From the NCBI GenBank assembly GCA_024195265.1, contig JAJLRJ010000005.1, forward strand, positions 44,434,587 through 44,498,586: 64,000 nt of DNA, written 5' to 3'. Below the pieces are notes generated by a model, which saw nothing but the letters and a program-made list of their open reading frames with translations, was not told where the DNA came from and did no database searches. The translations under genes were made by a program, and so were the position numbers. Of the stretch, positions 22,713 to 34,500 are shown piece by piece; position 1 is the stretch's first letter; each line of letters starts with the position of its first letter. Source of the DNA: Dendrophyllia cribrosa. Lineage: Eukaryota; Cnidaria; Anthozoa; Scleractinia; Dendrophylliidae.

Positions 22713-23524
22713 ACACGAGAATTTAGTTTTATCGACTGAGTCGATAAGGTAAATTGACCACCGTAAAAAGATTCAAATAGCTGACGTTTCGAGCGCTAGC
22801 CCTTCGTCGGAGCGAATCAAGGAATTGTGGGTAGTGTGTGGTTTTATATAGTAAGCGGTGGAGCTACGCTATTGGTGGAAATTTGGTGACGTGAAAAACA
22901 AATGTAGATTAGTTGAATGAAAAGCGTTCGTTGATTCCGTGGGGTTTGAGAGTGCCGATTTGAAAGATGATTTTTTGTTCTAGGTTTTTACGGCTTTCTG
23001 TGTTACCCTGGTGTAGGGAAACGCCGCAGATTGTCATGTGTTGTTTAGAATGGTTAGTAAGATTAAAATGGCGCGCGACTGGTTTGGATGCGTCTTTGTC
23101 ATTTTTTTCAACGTCTCGGAGATGTTCACGAAAACGGTCGCCCAGTCTCCTCCCTGTTTCGCCAATGTATATCTTTTTGCAAAAAGTACATGTAATGCAG
23201 TAGATAACATTTACGGAGGTGCATGTAAAACGATCAGTGATTTTAATAGATCGTTTGGGTCCTGTTATTTTGTCCGCGTTGTGAATGAAAGGACAAGTGT
23301 TACATCGTGTGCGTGTGCATTTGAAAGTTCCCGGTACATCGTCAGATTTCAGTGCGCTCGTAACTAGAAAGTTGCCTATGTTTTTGTCACGTTTGAATGA
23401 AATTAGTGGGGGTTGTGAAAAAATTCTGCCAGTTTCGGGGTCGTTTTGGAGTAATTTGAAATTTTTTAAAATGATGCTTTTGACTGTGTTGTTGTGTGGG
23501 TGGAAAGTGAGGGTGAATGGAATT
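22713..23524 (+). repeat. Left 812-bp inverted arm of the Penelope-like element
   Basis: Runs from ACACGAGAATTTAGTTTTAT to GGGTGAATGGAATT and is the reverse complement of 24829-25640. It contains the endonuclease coding end and the 3' non-coding region with a GTCGATAAGG / CTTATCGAC-type motif, plus the hammerhead-like motif. Confidence 0.9.
22781..22812 (-). ncRNA. Hammerhead-ribozyme-like motif, left arm
   Basis: The minus strand reads CTCCGACGAAGGGCTAGCGC followed by TCGAAACGTCAG. CGACGA resembles the CUGANGA core with U4 replaced by C. GGGC/GCTC can form a short stem II, GAAA follows, and GTC is a cleavage-type triplet. Penelope-like elements are known to carry hammerheads in their terminal repeats. 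The U4 change may abolish activity, so this is a candidate only. Confidence 0.4.
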
Positions 23525-24828
23525 CTCTCGTTCTCTTCCTTCTGTGGCGTTTGTAGTGCTGACTGTCTGTCGATCTGTTGTGCACGTTGTTGGCCCGTAT
23601 TAACAACAGAGTCAGGGTACCCACGTTTCTTGAAAAACTGGCACATTTCTTCTGATTTGTTGGAAAAATCAGAGTCATCACTACATAGACGTCGAAGTCT
23701 GAGAAATTGAGAATACGGAATGGCGTTTTTAACGTGCGATGGATGTGAGGATGAATGTAACAGATAACTGTGGGAATCTGTAGGTTTGTAGTGCACACTT
23801 GTGGATAAACTGTTACCATTGATTGAAATATTAATGTCAAGAAAAGCGACTGAGGTTTCGGAAATTTCCCAGGTATATTTTAGAGCTGGATGAAAAGTAT
23901 TGACAGAAGTTATGAATTGATTAAGTTCCTCTTTACTGGAAGAGGTAGCGCCAATGCAATCATCGATGTAGCGGCCGTAGAGTTCGGGTTTGGTTCCGTG
24001 GTACTGATTAAAAAATTTGTGTTCGATGTGGCCTACAAAAAGGTTAGCGTAGCTTGGTCCCATTTTGGTACCCATGGCGACTCCATTTACTTGTTTGTAG
24101 TAGTTTTGGGAAAATGAAAAACAGTTAAGTGTCAAAACTAATTCGGCTAAGCGGAGCAGTGTTTCTGAGCTTGGGTTTTGAATGGAGCGCTGGTCGAAAA
24201 AATATTTTAGTGCTTGAAGTCCTTCGTCATTGGGGATGACGGTATATAAAGAGGTAATGTCCATAGTGAAAATTAATTTGTTTTCGCTGGCAAAACTGAA
24301 ATCCCGGAAAATTTCGAGTGCGTGATTGGTGTCCTTAATGTACGAGGGTAGTGATTTGACAATGGGGGCCATGATTTTGTCTAAATAGCTAGAAATTAGT
24401 TCGGTAGGACAGCTACAAGCGGAAACAATGGGTCGGCCCGGATTGTTTGGTTTATGAATTTTAGGTTTGAAATAAACGCGTGAGGTTCTAGGAGTAGTGA
24501 TGATGAGATTGTTGGCGGTAACTGGTAATTGTTGTTTAGTAATGAGGTCTTGGATAGTTTCTTTGACAATTTTTTGGTTGGTAGAAGTGAGATCTTTATC
24601 AACTTTGGCATAGAAAGCGGTGTCAGAAAGTTGCCGAAAAGCCTCTTGTCGGTAAAGGTCGGTCCGCCAAACAACTACCGCCCCGCCTTTGTCGGTCGCT
24701 TTGATAACAATGTCGCGTCGTTTGCTAAGACTTTTGAGCGCTGCCCATTCTCCTGTTGAAAGGTTGGAAATTTTGGTGTGGCGGTTAAATTTAAGTTTTT
24801 GGACATCGTGACGACATTTTTTGACGAA
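22909..24828 (-). pseudogene. Penelope-like reverse transcriptase + GIY-YIG endonuclease, 5'-truncated
   Basis: About 639 residues of genuine element sequence read from 24828 down to 22909. RT landmarks in order: TDKGGAVVVW, KPKIHKPNNPGRPIVSACSC, IFTMDITSLYTVIPNDEG, GVAMGTKMGPSYANLFVG, and the catalytic YIDD in LYGRYIDDCIG (about 23,970). Then come a Cys linker (CTRTRCNTCPF) and the C-terminal GIY-YIG endonuclease (VIYCITCTFCKKIYIGET, GRRLGDRFREH). The enzyme copies element RNA primed at an endonuclease nick. The N-terminus is cut off at the inverted-arm junction. The ORF stays open upstream to an ATG at 25068, but those extra 80 residues are the antisense of the endonuclease in the other arm. 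No frameshift or stop is seen after the truncation. Confidence 0.85.
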
Positions 24829-25444
24829 AATTCCATTCACCCTCACTTTCCACCCACACAACAACACAGTCAAAAGCATCATTTTAAAAAATTTCAAATT
24901 ACTCCAAAACGACCCCGAAACTGGCAGAATTTTTTCACAACCCCCACTAATTTCATTCAAACGTGACAAAAACATAGGCAACTTTCTAGTTACGAGCGCA
25001 CTGAAATCTGACGATGTACCGGGAACTTTCAAATGCACACGCACACGATGTAACACTTGTCCTTTCATTCACAACGCGGACAAAATAACAGGACCCAAAC
25101 GATCTATTAAAATCACTGATCGTTTTACATGCACCTCCGTAAATGTTATCTACTGCATTACATGTACTTTTTGCAAAAAGATATACATTGGCGAAACAGG
25201 GAGGAGACTGGGCGACCGTTTTCGTGAACATCTCCGAGACGTTGAAAAAAATGACAAAGACGCATCCAAACCAGTCGCGCGCCATTTTAATCTTACTAAC
25301 CATTCTAAACAACACATGACAATCTGCGGCGTTTCCCTACACCAGGGTAACACAGAAAGCCGTAAAAACCTAGAACAAAAAATCATCTTTCAAATCGGCA
25401 CTCTCAAACCCCACGGAATCAACGAACGCTTTTCATTCAACTAA
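24829..25444 (+). pseudogene. Inverted second copy of the GIY-YIG endonuclease end
   Basis: The + strand here encodes the same about 204 C-terminal residues as the minus-strand RT gene, from IPFTLTFHPHNNTVKS to the terminal INERFSFN. No difference is visible in translation. There is no ATG at its start: the open frame begins with TTG at 24821, inside the junction. It is a copied fragment and not a gene. Together with the other arm, a transcript through the element could fold back over about 800 nt. Confidence 0.85.
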
Positions 25445-25540
25445 TCTACATTTGTTTTTCACGTCACCAAATTTCCACCAATAGCGTAGCTCCACCGCTT
25501 ACTATATAAAACCACACACTACCCACAATTCCTTGATTCG

Positions 25541-25572
25541 CTCCGACGAAGGGCTAGCGCTCGAAACGTCAG
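25541..25572 (+). ncRNA. Hammerhead-ribozyme-like motif, right arm
   Basis: The same motif on the + strand of the inverted arm (CCGACGAAGGGCTAGCGCTC, GAAACGTCAG). It lies about 100 nt inside the arm end and next to a TATATAAAACC stretch, the same relative position as in the left arm. Confidence 0.4.
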
Positions 25573-25692
25573 CTATTTGAATCTTTTTACGGTGGTCAAT
25601 TTACCTTATCGACTCAGTCGATAAAACTAAATTCTCGTGTTTCATCCCCCCACCGACGCAGCACCACAGTTTCTCTAGAAACTAACCCCATT

Positions 25693-27825
25693 CCTTAGAA
25701 GAACACACGCCTAAAGATCACCCGCCAAAAGATCACCCGTCAGAAGATCACCTGTCAAAAGATCACCTGCAAAAAGATCACCCGTCAAAAGAACACCCGT
25801 CAGGGGATCACCCGCCAATAGATCAGCCGCCAGAGTATCACCCGCCAAAAGATCACCCTTTAGAAGAACACCCGCCTAAAGATCACCGCCAAAAGATCAC
25901 CCGTCAGAGGATCACCCGCCAAAAAGATCACCAGTCAGAAGATCAACCGCCATAAGATCACTCCTAAAAAGAACACAAGCCTAAAGATCACCCGCCAAAA
26001 AAATCACCCGCCAAAAGATCACCCGTCAGAAGATCACCCGCCAAAAGATCATTCCTTAAAAGAACACCCGCCTAAAGATCACCCGCCAAAAGATCACCCG
26101 CGAAAACATCACCCGTCAGAAGATCACCCGCCAAAAGATCACCAGTCAAAAGATCACCCGTCCGAGGATCACCCGCCGAAAGATCACCCGTCAGAGGATC
26201 ACCCGCCTAACGATTACTTCTTAGAAGATCACCCCCCAAAAGATCACCCGTCAGAAGATCACTCGCCTGAACATCACCCATCAGAGGATCACCCGCCAAA
26301 AGATCACCCGTCAAAAGATCAACCGTCAGAGGATCACCCGCCAAAGGACCACCCGTCAGAGAATGCCCCGCCAAAAGATCACCCGTCAGAAGATCACCTG
26401 TCAAAAGATCACCTGCAAAAAGATCACCCGTCAAAAGAACACCCGTCAGGGGATCACCCGACAGAGTGTCACCCGCCAAAAGATCACCCCTTAGAAGAAC
26501 ACCCGCCTAAAGATAACCACCAAAAGATCACCCGTCAGAGGATCACCCGTCGAAAAGATCACCAGTCAGAAGATCACCCGCCAAAAGATCACTCCTAAAA
26601 AGAACACAAGCCTAAAGATCACCCGCCAAAAGATCACCCGCCGAAAGATCACCCGTCAGAAGATCACCCGCCAAAAGATCACTCCTTAAAAGAATACCCG
26701 CCTAAAGATCACCCGCCAAAAGATCACGAGCCAAAAGATCAACCGTCAGAGGATCACCCGCCAAAAAAGATCACCCCTTAGAAGAACACACGCCAAAAGA
26801 TCTCTCGTCAAAGGATCACCCGTCAGTGGATCACCAGCCAAAAGATCACCCGTCAGAGGATCACGCGTCAAAAGATCACTCGGCAGAGGATCACCCGCCA
26901 AAAGGTCACCCTTCAGAAGATAACCCGCCAAAAGATCACCCGTCAGAGGATCACCCGCCTAACGATCACCTCTTAGGAGATCACCCTGTCAAAAGATCAC
27001 CTGCAAAAAGATCACCCGTCCAAAGATCACCCCTCATAGGATCACCCGCCAAAAGATCACCCGTCAGAGTATCACTCGCCAAAAGATCACCCCTTAGAAG
27101 AACACCCGCCTAAAGATCACCCGCCAAAAGATCACCCTTGAGAGGATCACCCACGAAAAGGTCACCCGTCAGAAGATCACCCGCCAAAAGATCACTCCTT
27201 AGAAGAACACCCGCCTAAAGATCACCCGCCCAAAGATCACCCGCGCAAAGATCACCCGTCAGAGGATCACCCGTCAGAGGATCACCCGTCAGAGGATTAC
27301 CCGCCGAAAGATCACCCATCAGCGGATCACCCGCTTAACAATCACCCCTGAGAAGATCACCCCCCAAAAGATCACCCGTCAGAAGATCACTCGCCAGAAC
27401 ATCACCGGTCAGAGGATCACAGGCCAAAATATCACCCGTCAGAGGATCACCCGCCAAAAGATCACCCTTCAAAATATCACCCGTCAGAGGATCACCCGTC
27501 TGAAGATCACCCGTCAGAAGATCACCCGTGAGACGATCTCCCGTGAGACGATCACCCGCAAAAAGATGACCCGTCAGAGGATCGGCCGCCAAAAGACCAC
27601 CCTTCAGAAAATCATCCGCCAAAAGATCACCGGTCAAAAGTTAACCCGACAGACGATCACCCGACAGAGGATCACCAGCCAAAAGATGAACCGTCTGAGG
27701 ATCACCCGCCAAAAGATCACTATTTAGAAGAACACCCGCCTAAAGCTCACCCGTGAAAAGAACAGCCCTTAAGAGAACACCCTCAAAAGATCACCCGTCA
27801 GAAGATCACTCGCCTAAACATCACG
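25693..27825 (+). repeat. 15-bp satellite array, block C
   Basis: The satellite resumes after the Penelope-like element in the same orientation. Its first about 1.1 kb is a near copy of the stretch that starts at 21,385. For example, the run with CAGGGGATC, CCATAAGATC and TCCTAAAAAG variants at 21,490-21,680 matches 25,800-26,000. The unusual GGACCACCCGTCAGAGAATG at 22,246 recurs at 26,345. So a block duplication preceded or accompanied the insertion. Confidence 0.95.
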
Positions 27826-29029
27826 GTTGGGTGATCTTCTAAGGGGTGAGCTTTTGACGGGTGACCTTTAGGCTGGTATTCTTCTAAGGGGTGATCTATT
27901 GGCGGATGATCCTCTGATGGGTGTTTTTTGGCGGGTGATCCTTTGACGGGTTATATTTTGGCTTGTGATCATCTCTAGGGTAATGTTTTGTGGTGTGATC
28001 CTCTGACGGGTGATGTTTTTGGTGAGTGATCTTCTGACGGGTGTTCTTTTGGGGGTGATCTTCTAAGGGGTGAGCTTTTGACGTGTGATCTTTTGGCGGG
28101 TGTTCTTCTAAGGGGTGATCTTTTCGCCGGTGTTCTTCTAAGGGGTGATCTTTTGGCTGGTGATCCTCTGACGGGTGATCTTTTTGCGGGTGATCCGCTG
28201 ACGGGTGATCTTTTGACGGGTGATCCTCTGACGGTTGATCTTTTGGCGGATGATCCTCTGACGAGTGATCCATTGACGGGTGATCTTTTGGCGGGTGATC
28301 CTCTGACGGGTGATATTTTGACGGGTTATCTTTTGACGGGTGGTCTTTAGGTGGGTGTTCTTCTAAGGGGTGATCTTTTGGCGGGTGATCCTCTGACGGG
28401 TGATCTATTGGTGTGTGATCCTCTGACGTGTGATGTTTTGGCGAGTGATATTCTGACGGGTGATCTTTTGGGGGTTGATCTTCTACGGGGTGATCATTAG
28501 GCGGGTGATCCTCTGACGGGTCATCTTTTGGCGGGTGATCTTTAGGCGGGAGTTCTTCTAAGGAGTGATTTTTTGGCGGGTGATCCTCTGACGGGTGATC
28601 TTTTGGCGGGTGTTCTTCTAAGGGGTGATCTTTTTGCGGGTGACGCTCTGAGGGGTGATCTTTTGGCGGGTTTTCTTCTAAGGGGGGGTCTTTTGGCGGG
28701 TGATGCTCTGACGGGTGATCTTTTGGCGGATGTTCTCCTAAGGTGGGGGGGGGGGGGGGGTTCTTTTGGCGGGTGATCTTTTGGCGGGTGATTCTCTGAC
28801 GGGTGATGTTTTGGCGGGTGATTTTTTGACGGGTGATCCTTTGGCAGGTCATCTTCTGACGGGTGATCTTTAGGCGGGTGTTCTTCTAAGGGGCGATCGT
28901 TTTGCGGGTGATCCTCTGATGGGTGATCCTCTGATGGGTGATCCTTTGGCGCGTGATGCTCTGACGTGTGATGTTTTGGCAAGTGATATTCTGAGGGGTG
29001 ATCTTTTGGGGAGTGATCTGCTAAGGGGT
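27826..29029 (-). repeat. 15-bp satellite array, block D (inverted)
   Basis: Orientation flips within a few bases near 27826 (..CATCAC / GGTTGGGTGATC..). From here the + strand shows the reverse complement units (CTCTGACGGGTGATC, TTTTGGCGGGTGATC). A run of 16 G lies at 28745-28760. The longest minus-strand DHPPK frame is 28852-27896. The block is interrupted by the BEL element at 29029. Confidence 0.95.
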
Positions 29030-29286
29030 TGTACGGGTCCATTATCCGGAACACACGAAGACGCCGTCTACTGTTACAGTTTTATTTTCTTTTAACGAAG
29101 GATTAGGTTTTCAGAGTGTTTTCGCCCGAAGCATCCTCGGTTAACCCTAAAACTTGACTGCTCACACTTTTACATTCACAAACACACCTTAAAAAAAACT
29201 AACAAAAAAACGGAATATTAATTAGAAAAGTTCATAGTCTCTTGGGGGCCCTAATTACGCGCCCACTGCGTGTCTTGATTTGTACA
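29030..29286 (-). repeat. 3' LTR of the BEL element
   Basis: 257 bp. The last codons of the integrase-region ORF (stop at 29232) extend 55 nt into it. Matches the other LTR except for one extra A in the run near 29190. Confidence 0.93.
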
Positions 29287-30809
29287 TCCTCCCCCACCAA
29301 TGACGGACAGTCATTAACTTCTCTTTGGACATCACGGGGTTGCACCTTCCTTTGAACCTTGAGGGGTTGGACCTCTCCTTGAACGGAAGTGCCACTTGGA
29401 AGACGGTTTTCATTTTGAACTTGTTCTGCATGCTCCTCCAACAGGTGTAGTTTCTGCACCGGTCGGTTGATCATCCCTTTCTTGGTTAAGACTTTGACAG
29501 TACGAATTCGTCCATCTTTTCCCGGAAAGTTTTCAGCAACGTTTCCAATTCTCCATTTTTTTCCTCTTGGAACGTTGTCTTCTGCGACCAAAACGACATC
29601 CTTTTCTTTCAAGGGAACATCTTCCTTGGTCCACTTTTGTCGAACGGTGAGTCCCGGCAGATACTCCCGTAGCCAACGAGACCAAAAGTAGTTTTGAAGT
29701 CGTCGTTGGTACCGAAAACGTTCTTTCAAGGTTACTTCTGCTCTCTTTGGAGGATCATCAGGTGGGCTTTCGAGATCTCTTCCAACAGCCAACAACGCCG
29801 GGGTGATGACTCGCCCGTCTCTGATGTCATCACCAATGTATGTCAGGGGACGTGAATTGACCATGGCTTCTATGTCTGTCAGGACCGTCATCATCTCTGT
29901 GTAATTCAACAAAGCTTTGCCTAACACCTTTCTCAGAGGTTCTTTGAGCTGTCGACACACTCTTTCCCAGTGTCCACCACGGTGACTGGCTCTCTCTGTT
30001 ATAAATTTCCAAGTCACTCCTTGATTGGCCAGCTTGTCTTCCACTATACTCGGGTCTATTTTTGTTAACTTCATTCTCTGACTCGATGCTTGGAAGACCT
30101 TTGCTGCCTTGTGGAAGGTGGTCTGGTTGTCTGAATGAATTACCTTTGCCATTCCCCGTCTATTAGCCATTCGACGAAAGGCTTGCAGGAAATCTTCTGT
30201 TGTCATGCTGTTTAGTAGCTCGAAATGGACCGCACGGGTGTCTTCACAGATGAAAATGCACACATAGGCTTTGGTTGTAATCGACTTAGGTTTTCCTTCT
30301 ACTTTAAGATGCAATGGGCCTGTAAAATCTAGACCAATGTTAGTAAACGGTGGCGCTATCTGTACTCTTTCAGCTGGTAAAGGTGCCATCTTCTGTTGAA
30401 CTGGCTGCGTCTTCCAATGCTTACAGGTTAAACATTTTCTCAGGACTCGTTTTACCTCTCTTCTTCCTTGTGTGAGCCAATATCTCTGACGAAGGAAGGC
30501 CAGAGTTGTTTCTGGACCAGCATGGCTTGCTTTGGTATGCACGTGTAAGATCAGTTTCTCTATAACTGGATCGTTGTGTGGTATTATGATCTGATGTTTA
30601 GCATCTTCGGGAATTTGTGCAAACTGTAGACGTCCGCCAACCACAAGCAATTTCTTGGTTTCGTCAAACTGTGGATCTAGCTTAACAATGCAACTCTCTT
30701 GAGACACTTGCTTCTTCTTGCATAACTTGTCAATTTCTGGGAGAAAGGCAACTCTTTGTCTGTTTCTCAGCCACGTGTACTCTGACTCTTGAATTTCTTC
30801 GGCTGACAA
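29232..30809 (-). pseudogene. BEL pol fragment: integrase and DUF5641
   Basis: 525 residues in a third frame. An H2C2 zinc module (HVHTKASHAGPETTLAFLRQ...CLTCKH) precedes the DDE core, with Asp in NIGLDFTGPL, Asp in VIHSDNQTTF and Glu in GHWERVCRQL. DUF5641 follows (FWSRWLREYLPGLTVRQKW, DVVLVAEDNVPRGKKWRIG). The tail KTRSGRVIRAPKRL lies in the LTR. All catalytic residues are present. The fragment has no ATG near its start (TTG at 30809), consistent with being a broken-off piece of a once continuous pol. Confidence 0.8.
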
Positions 30810-31504
30810 GTTATTCGTACTAGGCGTTGCCAGGTTTCATATCTTGATGCCAGTTCAGGAATGGTCATTTTGTTAGTCGGAAGATAGAGGAGACAACACG
30901 CTTCCGAGGTTTCTTTTGTTGCTTCCTCCAGACATTCTTCCGGAACTGACCTTTGGACATCGCATGCAGGCCAATAACAACTGGTTTGTTGAAGCCAATC
31001 TGGGCCGTTCCACCAAAGCGTGCACTCCTTGAGGCGAGTTGCAGAAATTCCTCTCGTGACTAAATCTGCAGGATTTTGACTCCCAGGACAAAATCTCCAT
31101 TGACTTGGCATAATTCTCTCGTGTATCTCTTGAACCCTGTTCGCTACAAAGACTTTCCAGCTAGAACTGGGCCTCCGGATCCAAGCAAGTGCAATCTGAC
31201 TATCAGACCAGGCATAAACTGCATCCACCGAGACTCGCAAGGCTTGGACGACGTATTGGAGCAATTTAGCTGTAATAAACGCCGCAAGGAGTTCCAATCT
31301 TGGCAGGGTGATTCTTTTCTCCGGCGCCACTCTAGACTTCGCCATGACTAAATTGGAGACTCTGTTGCCGTTTTCGTCTTCAGCGCAAAGGTAAACGGCT
31401 GAACCATAGGCTTTCTGACTGGCATCAGCAAATCCATGGATTTCCATTCTAACAAAAGAGGATAGACCCTGCAATAACCATCTGTGAACTTTTATCTGGT
31501 CCAA
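30767..31504 (-). pseudogene. BEL pol fragment: RNase H domain
   Basis: Continues pol after the first frameshift in another frame. RNase H-type motifs are FADASQKAYGSAVYL, LPRLELLAAF and WSDSQIALAWI, as in BEL/Pao. There is no ATG of its own (the open frame begins at a TTG). It ends early at 30767. Relative to BEL relatives, about 30 residues between the RNase H region and the integrase linker appear to be deleted near 30,812, with a second frame change. It would degrade the RNA strand during cDNA synthesis if translated in frame. Confidence 0.75.
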
Positions 31505-34500
31505 TATGGGCAGCTCTTGTTTCCAAGTATGCCAGTCTCGTGCGATGTCAGCATCCAGTGGCTCATCCCAATCTCAACTCCCAACTCTCGTGCCCACAGT
31601 TCTTGAAACAGCAACTTTGGTATTATTAAGAATGGTGTAAATAGACCCATTGGATCAAACACTCTGGAATACAGGCTAATAAGACTTCTCTTTGTCATAG
31701 GATTATCTTCTTTGATAATGTTTGAACCACTTGTCAGCATTAATACGTCATCAAGCGTGTTCCACGAGGTTCCAAGCACCTTCAATGAGTCGGACATCTT
31801 TACCGATTCCGTGGACGGTACAAGACTTGGAGCTCTTTCTAGAGGAGGTATCTCTGCCATTACTCTTTGTGAGTTTGAGGCCCACTTTGTAAGTTCAAAT
31901 CCACCTTTTGAAAGTAGACTACTCAATTCCTCTTTCAACCACAATGCTCTTTTATCGTCTGCAGCTCCAGACAACAGATCATCAACGTACATATTCTCTT
32001 TCACTTCATTTGCTGCTGTTGGGTGCTCCTTCTTGTGCTCCTCAACGTGCCTCTGAACAGTGGCAATAGAAAGAAATGGTGAAGGCGTATCTCCAAATGT
32101 CACTCTCGTCATACAGTATACATCTGGCGCGCGATCAACTTGTAAGTTCCTCCATAAGAATCGGTGACTGTTCTGGTCCTGTTTCTTAAGCTTGATTTGT
32201 AGAAACATCTTCTTGATGTCAGCCATGAGTCCGATTTTATGACATCTAAACCTGACTAGAACTTGTCCAATGTTCGGTTGCAGTTTAGGTCCCTTCAAAA
32301 GACACGAATTGAGAGAAACACCATCAGGAGTCTTTTGACTGCTATCGAATACGACTCGACACTTGGTAGTGGCTCTGTTCTCTCGAAATACTGCATGATG
32401 AGGAATGTATCTTATCTTGTCTGCTTTATTGTCTTTCTCATCAATCTGTCGGGCGTGGCCATCATCGATGTACTGCTTCATTGCCTCACAATACATTCTC
32501 GCCTTCTTAGGGTCTCTTGCTAGGTTTCTTTCAGTGGACTCGAGTCTTTGATAAGCTTGTTTGTAGTTATCAACAAGAGGCGGATGATTTTTCTTCCACG
32601 GAAGGCCAACTTCATACCGTTCTCCATCAAAATTACATGAACTGTTGAACTGTTCGAGTGCATCCTTCTCCTCAGCTGTTCTTGGATCTGTCTGCTGGTC
32701 TACTATTCCAATAGCGTCGAGTTCCCAGAAGCGTTTAAGGTCTTCATGTGGACTTTCAATCTTCGTCACACTTAACATAGCTGTTATCTCCTCGCCTTTT
32801 GCTGTAGACCCTGGAATTGGACCACTTACAAGCCAGCCCAGTCTTGTCTTTGTTGCAACGGGGTATCCAGGACGCCCCTTTCTGATGGTTCCTTGCACTA
32901 ACTTGTAGTATTGATCAGCTCCAACTAGCAGATCCACAGAACCGGCTTTTCTCGGAAATGTCTCAGCAAGCTTAAGATTTCTCAGGTGTTTCAACCTTGT
33001 TACATCCAAATCTACAGCAGCAAGGGGGGAGCATACACTGTCAATGGTCCAAGCGTCAAGGCTGATCACTTGATCGTCGCTTGAATCGAGAGGTGCTAGC
33101 TTGAACTGCACGCGACTCAGTCTTTTCCGCTGTTCTTGTCCTCCGAGTACTTTAATATTCATGGTTGCAGGAGCCCCAAGTCGTTTCATCTTCAGGTCAT
33201 CAGCAATAGTTGTTCTAAGAAAAGTCTCTTGGGATCCGCTATCCAGGAGAATACGAACAGAGCATTCCTCTCCCTCATAAATCACTCTTGCGCAGGCAGT
33301 AGGCAGTAGATTCTGCTTGTTTATGGAAACAAATCCCGACAGAATCTTAGTCTCCTCTTCATTTTTGTTCGTCTTGTTTTCAGAGTGTAAAAGGTGGTGA
33401 TGCTTTTTCCCACACCCATCAACGGAACATCGCGGTGCTCTACAGGTTCTTGAGTTGTGTGAAATGCTTCCTGCGTGTAGGCAATTAAAGCAAGTTGGGG
33501 CACCCTTTCGCTTCACCAGCATTTCCCATCTCTCTTCCGGGGTCTTGCTTAAGGCTGCTAGGCATTTTGTTGTCTCGTGACCCTTTGAACAAAACCCACA
33601 CTTCTTCTTGTAGCCGGAGGTGTTCATCATTAAAGATTGTGCAGTCATGTCCTCTTCGTCAAAGTTTCTTCTGTCTCTCCAATTTCTCCTCCTGGGTTTC
33701 GGCTTACTCTGCAGATCTTCCTGGGCTTCTTTGCTAAGCACGTGTCCCTCGAGAAATTGAAAGAATTTCTTGATGTTCACTTCCTTATCTTCGTCGTCAT
33801 TCTCGTATTTTGTAAGCTCAAACTCCCACTTTTCCTTCAGTTCACGAGGTAACTTTGTGTCGAAGATAGGTAACAACACCATAGACAGACTGGGGTTGCC
33901 ATCAGCCTTAAGACCAAGGGACTCCAAGCTTCTCATTCTGTTTCGCAGTATGTCATACAAATACCTTATAGATTTTCCGTCAGCGTTTCCGGGAACTTCC
34001 AGATTCAGAATGGACTTCACCAATTCGTTTACAAGTAAACGTTTCCGTCCGAACCTATTCTTCAAATCTTGCAAGGCCTTTGGGTAGTTATCGTTCGTGA
34101 CTGAATAACCTTCAATGCAGCTGTACGCTTTTCCTGATAGGCATGATCTTAGATGTGTAAATTTTTGTACATTACTCAACTTCTTGTGTGAGTCAACAGA
34201 CGCAACGAATGCGTCATTAAACGCCGACCATTCCAAAACATTGCCCGAAAACTTCGGTAACTGCAGCAGCGGTAGTTTGACTCCTGTAATGTTCTCAGAA
34301 GATTCACTCGAAGAAGGGCTCGTTGGTTTTGTCGCCATAAAATCTTCTGCTCTCTCAGAAATCCGTGACATCTCAGCTTGAAACTCATCCCACTCTTCGA
34401 GCACTTCTCTTATTAATTCTTCTTGCTCAACAGTCGTCAAAAGTTCCTCTATTGAATGTACACAGTCGGATTCATAATCATTCAACTTCTTCAATTGACG

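Larger units (their letters stand above)
24829..25640 (-). repeat. Right 812-bp inverted arm of the Penelope-like element
   Basis: Starts AATTCCATTCACCCTCACTT and ends TAAAACTAAATTCTCGTGT, matching the left arm in reverse. The break with unique RT sequence is sharp: 23525 on the left and 24828 on the right. Confidence 0.9.
22717..25692 (-). mobile_element. Penelope-like element with long inverted arms
   Basis: The insertion is flanked by CCTTAGAAGAACAC at 22703-22716 and 25693-25706, a 14-bp repeat of satellite sequence fitting a target duplication. The minus strand encodes a Penelope-type reverse transcriptase and a GIY-YIG endonuclease. The 3' 812 bp of the element (22713-23524) is repeated in inverse orientation at its 5' side (24829-25640). 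A further 52 bp (25641-25692, containing GTTTCTCTAGAAAC and CACCGACGCAG) exists on one side only. Inverted partial copies are a known product of Penelope-like insertion. The arms look identical, so the insertion is recent. Confidence 0.85.

Noticed and set aside
24821..25444. + strand endonuclease ORF as an independent gene
   Set aside because: It starts with TTG at the arm junction and is an exact copy of the RT gene end.
4943..29029. CRISPR-like regular repeats
   Set aside because: Units are contiguous with no unique spacers and the context is animal nuclear DNA.
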